Shown piece by piece: positions 33,196 to 42,900 of a DNA stretch of 64,000 bases. The notes under the pieces are model-generated. The model searched no databases and was not told the origin of the DNA. It saw nothing but the letters and a program-made list of their open reading frames with translations. A program made the translations under genes and the position numbers. The stretch comes from Gonocerus acuteangulatus (lineage: Eukaryota; Arthropoda; Insecta; Hemiptera; Coreidae), in the NCBI GenBank assembly GCA_946811695.1, contig OX328127.1, positions 46,978,982-47,042,981 of the forward strand, read 5' to 3'. Position 1 is the first letter of the stretch, and every line of letters starts with the position of its first letter.

Positions 33196-35626
33196 CGTCC
33201 CTTTACGAAGTAAACGCGATAAGTCTCCCTGGCAAGCAATCCAGAATTCATGACAAAAAATGTTTAATGCTACAGATGCGGTTATTCCCCAAAGTTCAGA
33301 CTTTTTCTAAATGGATGGGTCTCTTAAGCTCCGCGTTGAGAAAACGGTAGCGCTGTCTACATATTAGCATAATTATTCTTATTGTAAAGAATTTTGGTTT
33401 TCCTAAGCAAAAAATATATCTGCATGCTTTGCCAAATTCCTTCCCTGGTGCTTCCACGCCGGTCGATAGAGGAGAGAAGAATCATAAATATTTAATGAAA
33501 GTCGTACAACTTTTGAAACACCAAACCGGCTGATCGCCAGCTAGCAGGTTCGCCATGAATATTATAAGGGACTTTAATTTTTTATTAAACCTTTAAGATT
33601 TAATAAAACCCACAGACATTTTTTTTTATGAATAATGATCTAAGCTCAGATTGTCGAGGCGGTGCTTCCTTTTTTAATCCTTTTTTTTTTATAGCATGCA
33701 ATTTTTATACAAAGCACCGAAGTTAACAGTAGAACTTTTAATCGTTGTAGTGCCCTTAAATGGCCGAAAGACGTATCATTTATCTTTCACTCGATTTTTT
33801 TTTCCAGCGTAGTCAATAACATAGAATTTTATGATTATTTTATCGACTGTCAATTGAACCTATAAGACTAATAAAATTATTGTTTTGTCCCTGATTGTTT
33901 CATATTTTTATACTATAAATATTTGCTACAAGTTTTTAGGTTTTCTTTATTAAAATAAACTAGTTTCTTTAAAATTATGAAAATAATTATATATTTATAA
34001 GAAAGTTTCATAGCTTAAGTCATGACTGGTGCGGATAGTGAAAGGTCTACTTGCCCACTGAGTCTGTAAATAGTTTTAAGTTCAGCTTCTAGCGAGGCAC
34101 TAAAGATGAAAAACTTGTAAAACTTAAATTAATAAATAATTTTTAATAATTCACGTTTTTTATTTGTTGAACTTTCGCGGGATTGATGAATAAGTGGGTA
34201 TAATTGTATCGTAATTCTAATGTTTCTGAATATATTTTGGATCTATATTATTTATATAATAGTGGAGGAAAGATACTTAGAAATCTTTCAAATTGGTTTA
34301 CCCTTTCGGTGCCTCAAGGGAATGTGCAACGTTATCAAAAGAAGTCGCTAAATTTTCGTATGAGTATAACATTTTTGGTTATAAGAGAAAATATATTTCG
34401 AAATATTATAAACGAAACAAAATGAAGAATACGCATACAGTTTATTAAATCTTTAATGGGATATTTTATTGTATAAAACGGAAATTATTTCTACACAATA
34501 TTGATGTACACACTTGTACAAATATTATGGCGAAGCATAATTGCTTTATCTGGTTCAAAAATAATTACAATTATTAACTTTTTCTCTTAACATTAAAATA
34601 CAATAGAATATTTAAAAACAAAAAAAATCTACAAAAGCAGGTGTTGCAGCCGGATAAAGCAGTGACATGAATCTTTAATGAGCTTACTTTAAACAAATTT
34701 GCTGAATAAAAGTTATAATTTATATATTGGACTTACTCCAGAAATCCATTTATTCTTTCATTGATCGTGATTAATGTAGGGGTTTCAGGAAAAACCGACT
34801 CAAAAATACATAAATATATTTTTTCAAGTTCTGGTTGATAAATTGATTTCATGTTCTGCTTTGACATATTTCCAAATTATTAAAACCTACTAAAGGCCAA
34901 ATCAAGTCTCAAGAGTAATAAAGAATAATATCTTAATTTTTAAAAAGTATTTCACGTTTCATTACTTTCATTTATTACTTTACCTATTTAAAACACACAT
35001 TTGGCCGTAGTCCTTGATTTGTAAAAATATAATTAATTATTTACAGACCCTTTCTTCAAACATAGAAAATCTCGTTAAAACGGAAGGTTAATGAAACTTT
35101 ACACTTTCACGACAATTACTTCCTCTTTTCCGAAGATGGTTCATACCCTTTTGGTGCCTCTTCAAGGGAATCTGCAATAAATAAAAAAAACTAAAACCTG
35201 AACTTTATGAGGACGTTCCACTTGTGGGAACACATCGAGACTCAAAAAAATTACATGGATATGTAACGAACATTATGGAGTAGGCACATTAAAATAATTG
35301 AGGATATCATGGCAATCCTCTCAAAGAAAGACTCAAAATTTCCTAAAAACGTCTTCCATCTAAAACGTCTATATTGAATGACTTTGAAACAACTAACCTC
35401 CAAAAAAAAATTGTAATCGTTGATTTCAAAATTGTTATGCTAAGAACACTTAATAAAATAAACAAATACATAAAATCATTCGTGCTTTACGGATCGGGTG
35501 GTGTTTTACATTAGTTTCAGTTAACGCTCTTCCGTAACAAATACCAGTAACGAAACAGGGGGCGTTTTATATGACGTTGTTAGTGCTTTTGTATTATAAA
35601 TGTTTGGTTTGTTTTGACGGCGGTTT
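33191..35626. other. AT-rich non-coding stretch
   Basis: No gene or bounded repeat recognised over ~2.4 kb. Confidence 0.5.
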
Positions 35627-35992
35627 GTTATCTAGGCTATTAGCGCCGGGCTATCTACTTGTTCTAATCATATATATCTAGTGTTTTTGAACATATATAT
35701 AAAACATATTTAGTATTAAGTATTTTTGTCCCTTTATTATCTTTATTTTATTCTGACTATTAAGAACTACTAAATACAAATATATTCATTGACTAAATAT
35801 ATGATTGATTAAATATTAAGTATATGATTAATTTAAATATCTACTTGTTACCACCCTTCCTAAACATCCATGGTGTAGCAGGCAACTTTCTCGACGGACC
35901 CTGAAATGATAAAAATCCCTCCTACAGGCGGGATTCGAACTCCGAAACCCCACAGAAGCCAAGTCGTTGGACACTAGACCACGGGGAGATCC
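35627..35992 (-). mobile_element. tRNA-headed SINE A, split by an insertion
   Basis: On the minus strand the head is well kept: A-box region TGGTCTAGTGTCCAACGACT and B-box GGAGTTCGAATCCC (complement 35930-35943). Then come the body (GCTACACCATGGATG, GGAAGGGTGGTAACAAG) and, after a 186-bp interruption, TAGATAGCCCGGCGCTAATA. Removing 35664-35849 rejoins the tail in register. Outer flanks GGTTTGTTA and GGTTTGTGTTA may be the SINE's own TSD. Confidence 0.8.
35664..35837. mobile_element. 174-bp AT-rich insertion in a SINE
   Basis: It is bracketed by a perfect 12-bp duplication, TATCTACTTGTT (35652-35663 and 35838-35849). The insert has no TIRs, no poly(A) and no pol III boxes that I can see. Its class is unknown. 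Confidence 0.7.
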
Positions 35993-36590
35993 GTGTAATG
36001 GTTTGTGTTATACATGTTGTAGTGGTAACGGGTTTGCAAAACAAATACAAATTGTGTTCTGGCGTAAAGAAGGGGATGGCGATTTTCTATGTATTTTCGG
36101 GTAACACTCTACTAAACGCTATCTTGGGTGAAATTAAATTTTGATTCATTAAAATCAAGAACCTCCAATCACGAAGAGTGGTAAGTTACATAAAACGGTT
36201 GAGGTTTGTTATAGTACATTAAATTAAGTCTAATTGCCAGTTAGTTAGTGAGTGTAACTACTAGAATTGTCTAAAGTATATATTGGCGGTGGTTAGTCAG
36301 GAGGACAGATAGTATCGGGGCATCTACTTTTATCTCATGAAGTAGCTTCAAATCAATAAAGCTCCTCTGGAAACTCAGTGGAGTTTTTATGCCAAGTTTT
36401 AGTTTGCTTCAAAGTAGTTTTACTAGTTGCTTAGGCACTTCGTTTCAAACAAAGTTAGTAAATGTTTCTAAGGATTAGACCAGTTCTGAAATGCACGTCA
36501 AAAGTTTTCATTTATTTCTAAGTTTAATATATTTTGAAGAGATATTTTAGCATATATTATTTACAGTATTAATTTTTAATATTGTGGGAT
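35993..36590. other. Non-coding stretch
   Basis: Nothing recognised. Confidence 0.5.
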
Positions 36591-36784
36591 CGGGCATCTC
36601 ATTTACCCCGAAGTTTATGGGGTTTTCAAATAATACAATGTATTTATTTATTTATTTTCTTTCTTAATTATTGGAATATAAAAATTTTCTAACGATGCTC
36701 TAGCACTATCGGACAGAACTTCTTGCTGGGATAATATCATGAGCTCATCCGATATGTTGAGCTCACCCAATATTGTGGTGGCGC

Positions 36785-37060
36785 TCACTGTGTTATTTTT
36801 TTCGGAATCAATCCTGTATTCGAGATGACAACTGCATTTATTCCAGCGGAATCTAATTTGTAGAGATTCCTTAACTCAATGGCCAAATCATGATGTTTAC
36901 GTAGTTTTTGGGCACTGAAATTATTTCTATCAGCCGTCTTATGATGTTTACCTATTATGAGAAAATCTAGTTTATTATGGTGAACAGTTCGATCCGTAAT
37001 CATAGCTTCGTCACAGTAGATTTTAATTCTATCCTTTTCTAGAATTCTTTATGGGAAGTA
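36785..37060 (-). pseudogene. LINE ORF C-terminal domain relic
   Basis: The minus strand reads KDRIKIYCDEAMITDRTVHH, then NKLDFLII, FSAQKLRKHHDLAIELRNLY and AVVISNTGLIPKKI to a stop at 36785. This matches the 'W-D-x-I-ITDRTIxxNRPDIxxxD ... KxxKYxxLAxEI ... PVVISxxGxIP' tail found at the C-terminus of some arthropod LINE polyproteins. There it follows the reverse transcriptase and looks like a restriction-type nuclease fold. The conserved D of the RPD-type motif remains (LDF), but the acidic residue after KT is lost. Upstream decays with stops. Confidence 0.6.
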
Positions 37061-37870
37061 GGATTCTTTGTGGTAACGTATTTTCCATGACCACCCTTCT
37101 GCCAGTGCATAATGATGTAATCAACATTGTTGTCTCTCTGAAGATAATCAGATCCCTATAGGGTGTTGCGATTACTTGGTCCTATATGGACCTATTTTTC
37201 CTATGACGAAATCCTCGGTTTCCGAAAATGCCGACCAGAAGTCAAACATGCTACCGACAACAACGTCTGCAACTCCAGGTCAAATAAAAGATTGCAATAT
37301 CAGCTCTGCAATTCCTTTGTTTGCTATTCAAAAGAGGCGAACACTTCTTAGCTCCAGTTTGTTAATTATCTTTAACAGGAAGGCAGTATAATGTTCATAT
37401 AATTTAACGATTTTTTTTAACGAATTTATCGAGGCTGGGTTTTAATTTTCTCCATTTTCTGGGCATTACATTTCGGGGTATTTCCTCCAAACGGAATAAA
37501 CAATTTATATAAACACATACACTCACATTTACTGGATATTTAAGAATTATCAGACGATTCGCGCTGCATCAAATGAGCTTTTATTGCCCACTTCGTACGA
37601 CTGCACTAGGCATTATCCAGGTAGCGAGTCAATTGCATGCGTTTTTTTGTATATCTTGGCCATTGTCAATTCAGTGCTTGATTGTATACTTATGAGATAT
37701 TCTTGATCTTATGATCTTATGGAGTAGTATGGCATCGGAGCACTTTTCAGGCTGTTTCTGAAGTCTTGATGTGACAAATTATTCCCTCTGAAGCTGGCCA
37801 ATTCGTGGAAGCGTGTATTGGACTCTTGTTTAACCTTTTTTTTTTTTTTTTTTTGTAAATTTTATACCTA
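37061..37870. other. Non-coding stretch left of the LTR element
   Basis: Possibly more of the degraded minus-strand LINE up to about 37,250. A T run lies at ~37838-37853. Nothing else seen. Confidence 0.4.
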
Positions 37871-37875
37871 CTGCC
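37871..37875. repeat. 5-bp TSD, left copy
   Basis: CTGCC repeats directly after the 3' LTR at 46035-46039. Confidence 0.85.
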
Positions 37876-38465
37876 TGTTCGTTCTACGAGCTAACTCGTA
37901 TCACTCGCATATCGAAGACCCCACGCACTCTCTCGGTCCAGTGCGTGAAGCAGGAACTTCTGCAAGCAAGCACTGCAGCACGCAGCGCTAGGGTACATGC
38001 ACCGAGCCCGGAGAGCAGTACGTCCTGGGCAGCTAAAGAGCAAGTACCCCGCTCAACAGCTCTTCCTCAGCAAAATCTCCTCACTCATTTCACCGAGGAA
38101 ATCACACAACATCATGAGGGAGTAAAGGCTCATCTCCGGCCAGGAGCGCGAGTGCGGAGGAGAGAGGAGCGAAGACAGCGAACCGGCGAACGTCGAGACA
38201 ACATCACAGCATGCGGCCCACCATAATCCCCAGGCAACATTAATCTCAATCATTAACAATATTAACACCATTGGCTCTTCAAGCCCAGGGAAGACATATG
38301 TTTTATTTAATATAGCTATTTTTCTCACGTAAATCTTTGTTACATATCATTTCATACAGTCCACTTTTATCAACTCCACGCCGGGACTCATATCCGGCGA
38401 TCCCGAGCTTGCTCGATCAAGATTTGCGCGCACCACCCATGCCAGGGAGGCGTGCAAATTATACA
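37876..38465 (+). repeat. 5' LTR, 590 bp
   Basis: It starts TGTTCGTTCTACGAGC and ends AAATTATACA. It reads the same as 45445-46034 throughout, including the two shared open frames on opposite strands. It should carry the element's promoter. Confidence 0.97.
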
Positions 38466-38485
38466 TGTGGTCCGTACCGGGCCGG
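38466..38485 (+). promoter_or_regulatory. Primer-binding-site candidate
   Basis: TGGTCCGTACCGGGCC begins at 38468, two bases after the LTR. TGG pairs with a tRNA 3' CCA, and TGGTCC would fit a tRNA ending GGACCA (as in many Tyr tRNAs). The rest does not match a tRNA I can name, so primer identity is open. Confidence 0.5.
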
Positions 38486-39948
38486 ATATTATTTTCGAAT
38501 TTTCACATTAATTAAGTATTATACAAATCACATATGTGAAGCTCCCGGCGTGGATATTTTATTTCAATAATAAAGATGAAATTTCAGAAAAATCAAATTT
38601 AACGTCGATAAATGACGTTAAAGTTCAATAAATAAATTTATTGTTAACATTTAAGTAAATAAATAACATTTGTTAATATTCAATGAGCCTTCAGCTAGAT
38701 ATATTTAATTCCATATTAGTTAATTATCAAGAGAGAGTCTTTAATCTTAAGCCTCATTGTCTTATCTCTCTCATTTAATGCTTATCTCTGCTCACTTAAT
38801 GCACCTTGCTTAGCGAATTCCGCAGTTTAGTATAAAACATATAAACACTAAAATTGCATGTATATACATTATTTATTTGATGCATTACTGACGTATCACT
38901 GCATGTATGCTTGTTCAGGCTATGTACCTTGGCATGTTGAAGGCAGCAAAATCATATTTCTAGCCTGCAGTTATCACGTATGTTTATTTACATGCATTCC
39001 ATTTATACTATATGCATCATGTTTTCTATTTGCATTATATCCTATTTCTATTTCATGATTTAAATTGCAAGGTGCAACATATAATATTATATCAGTTCTT
39101 AAGTGGGTTTTTTCATATAAATAACATAAATTATTGTAAAGTTTCACTCACGATTATTCAATTAAGTTTCATATTCATAAGCGCTCATTATCTCCATTAG
39201 CGATTTTCTTCCATGTTAGTAAATGCCTGTAGCTTCAATTAAATCTATTACATCTTGACTTGATATTTATTGAAGTTTTATTGCTCAAGATAACTTTATA
39301 TTTCCATGCTTATCATGTTTCATGCCTTTATCAGGCTTCTTCAGGGGACTTTTCATTTTCTATTTCAGGTGGATTGGGGATTTTATTTCATAAATGTCAT
39401 TTCTTGCTTATAATATTGATGCGTAACCTATTCAAGCTTTTAATATTCATGCTTTTACTATCTAGGCTTGTTCTATTTATATTTCTTTTATTCATACATT
39501 TATGTTTATTCTATTTTGCTTATGACATGATGTTTTCGCCCTTATGCCTGTATTCCTTTAGCATGCCTATCTTCTTGTGCATCGATTTTGTCTTTCTTTC
39601 CCTGCTTGCCCCCCTCAGAGCGCGGCAAGCACGTTGCATGTCACAAGTTGTTAGCATCATGGGTGCAAACTCCAATTTCCAGCACCCCGAGTCAATTGCA
39701 CTCATTTCAGGGCATGTTCCAGTCCCATGACAGGACCTTGTTTGTTTATATCTAAGCATCATGTATTTCCTTATTTGTATTTTACCCCTCTCCACTGCCT
39801 TTCATTTATCTGTTTGCTTGTTCGCTCCCCTCTCAGCATGAATTTTGTACATTGTTCGCTGTCTTGCCTACTATTCTCTTCTTCTTCGTCCTCGTCGCAT
39901 ATTACCTGGCCGGTATGCATTATCATTTGATTTATTTGAAAGTACACA
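38486..39948 (+). other. BEL/Pao leader (5' UTR)
   Basis: An unusually long leader of about 1.48 kb, T- and AT-rich. It contains a 156-codon frame (39260-39730) dominated by L, F, I and Y that would make several membrane segments. I see no relation to Gag or Env, and it is probably a consequence of pyrimidine-rich sequence. Many upstream ATGs precede the gag-pol start, so translation would need reinitiation, an IRES or splicing. Confidence 0.6.
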
Positions 39949-42900
39949 ATGTCTGACAAACTGGCATTAACATTAGAGCGACGGCTACGCAGTTTAGCCC
40001 GTAGCATCACCGGCATCATCAACACATTGAAGGCCACCGCGGATGATGATGTCCACCTCCTTGAGGCGTCTCTTGACACGGCGCGCTCATTCTGGAAGCA
40101 GTATCAAGAATCATTTCTTCAGCGCGAGGAACTATCCGGCGAACCCGACGTGAGCCCTTTTCCCGCCGAATCATGGAACGCACAGTTTCTTGTATTTCAA
40201 ACCGAGATGATCACCCATGAGGCCAAACTTCTTAGGCTCAAAGCCGCAGCATGCAGAGCCGCTAGAGTTTGTGAAGCGTTACCACAGCCTGATGACATTC
40301 CCAATGCTACCTGCAACGGAGGCCACACCCGTCTGCTGCTTCCCAGGATTCCTATCCCTTTCTTCTCGGGTGACCTACTAAAATGGACAAGCTTCAGGGA
40401 CACCTACACCTCGCTTATCCACGAGGAAGCCTCCTTAACAAACGTAGAAAAATTCCACTACCTCTTAGGAGCCCTCAAGGGTGAGGCTGCTACCCTAGTG
40501 TCCCACCTTGTCGTTGATGACGCGACATACACCCTTGCCTGGGAAAAGATCATGACCACTTACAACAACCCGCGGATCCTCGCCAGCTTCCTCATCAACA
40601 GGCTTCTTGAGTATAAGGCCCCCTCAAGTGTCAACGCTGGGACAGGCCATGATTCATTCATAAATGAAGTGGCAGACTCTATCGAGGCTTTCAAGGCCCT
40701 ACATATTGAGAACCCCGAGGAATTCCTATTGGCGTCCTTAGCCCTCCGAGCTCTTGATCCTGAGACAAGGCGCAGTTATGAGCTTAGCCTAGGTGCTGCT
40801 CAGATGCCAACACCCGACTCAGTAATAACGTTCGTGAGGCAACGTAGGTTGGCGCTAAGAATGGCAGACGACCTCGCAAGCTCGTGTTCCTCAGTTCCTC
40901 ATTACAGTCGCCAAAAATCCACCTCGCCACGAGACTTCAAAAGAAGAGGAGTTTCCCTTCACATTTCATCACCAAGTCTGGCACAACCCAAGGCAGAGAG
41001 GCCCCAAGCGAATCCAACCAGCGGCACAGCAAGGCGCCAGCTTCGATGCGCCCAATGCCAACAGCATCATGGTCTTCACCAGTGTCCTGCATTCATCAAA
41101 ATGTCCATCAAAGAAAGGCTGAATGTGGTAAGAGTCCATAAGTGTTGTTCCAACTGCCTTAAACCGGGACATCACGCCGCCACCTGTTTTTCCAGATTTC
41201 GCTGCAGGAATTGCGGCAAAAGACATCACACCTTACTGCACGGTGATACCCGACGCTCCGAACCAGCAAAGGAGACTGCGCAGCAAGAGGCGACTACGAG
41301 CGCGTTCATTGGATTCGGCTCTGCTCCAGTTCATCCAGTTGCCACCACCACTACGGTCCTTTTAGGAACCGCTTATGTTCTGATCCGCGGTTCTCGGGGC
41401 AATTATCAATCAGCCCGCGCCATCTTGGATTCTGGGAGTCAGCACTCTTTCATCACCAAGGAGCTCGCTCGCAATCTGGGAGCCAAAGTTTTGTCATATA
41501 GCGGCCAGGTTCTTAGCTTAGGCGAATCGCAAGTCCCAAAATCCATCCTCAAGGGAACTACCTCTTGTACGATCCGCAACGTTTCAGGAGAACGAGAACT
41601 CCCAGTCAATGTTTTAGTTGTGGATAGAATATCATCATCCATTCCTAGCCAGGAAGTGCCCTCCGCCACCGTCCAGCAACTCGCCCAGTATCCGTTGGCG
41701 GATTATCAATTTGGCAGCCCTCAGCCAGTTGAAATACTTATCGGGGCCGATCTCTATTCGCACGTGATCACAGGAGCACCTCAGCCTTCTGGAATTCGAG
41801 ACATATTCTTCCATCCATCAATATTCGGCCTTATTGTGACGGGAGTCCTCCATAACATGCAGTCCTCGCAGACTCATTCCTTTTTCCTGGACTCTCCAAT
41901 GAACGTGGAGCAACAACTTAGGGCTTTCTGGGAGCTAGAAGAACCCTCCCCGGCGCAAAGGGACCATCCAGATGATGCCCTCTGCGAGGACCACTTCCTC
42001 CAAACGCATTCGAGAACCGCAGAAGGCAGATACGTCGTTCGCTTGCCTTTCAAGGATAAACAGCCTCGTATAGGCCACAACAGGGAAGTATCTCTACGTC
42101 GGTTCTACTCACTGGAATCCAAGTTCCGCAGAGACCGCATATTCGCCCAGAGATATGGTGACTTCATGAGAGAATATCTCGCCCTCAAGCATATGTCACC
42201 CACAACGCAGCAGTCTCAGTATCTAATCCCTCACCACGGCATATGGCAAGAAGGTCCGCAGGGCAGCAAGCTACGTGTGGTTTTCGATGCGTCCTGTCCC
42301 TCTACAGCCCAAAGTCTTAACGACCTCCTTCATGCAGGACCCAAGCTGCAAGAAGACCTATGTTCTATCCTAATCCGCTTTCGATTGCACGCCGTCGCCG
42401 TCTGCGCTGATCTCGTGAAAATGTATCGACAAATCCTGATTCATCCAGAAGATCGGCGCTATCAGCATATACTTTGGCGCAGCGATCCCTCGACATCCGT
42501 TTCGGAAATGGAACTTTCCACCGTCACTTACGGTGTGAAATCTAGCGCCTTTCAGGCTCTTCGAGTGATCCGCCAGCTCGTTCTAGACGAAGGCCATCGT
42601 TTCCCAATAGCCGCTTTGCGAATACCACGCGACATGTATGTCGATGACATTGTGAGCGGAGCAGAGACGAAGGAAGAGGCAACTCAGCTTATTCGCCAAT
42701 TAACTGATCTTTTCGCGGCAGGAGGATTTGAACTAAGCAAGTGGGCGTCAAATTGTCCTAAGATTCTTCCTTCATCATGCAGTTCCGACAGACTTGATCT
42801 AGTCTCCGTCGTGCCGCCAGAAGGCGACTTCGTGAAAATCCTGGGGCTCTGCTGGAATCCACACCTTGATTCATTTCTGTACACGATCCGGAATCCCCCC

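Noticed and set aside
37945..38328. Overlapping 91-93 codon frames, repeated at 45514-45897
   Set aside because: They lie in the LTRs on opposite strands and are duplicated only because the LTRs are identical. No domain is seen.
39260..39730. 156-codon hydrophobic frame as an envelope gene
   Set aside because: It lies upstream of gag, lacks a signal or ectodomain pattern and is explained by pyrimidine-rich leader sequence.
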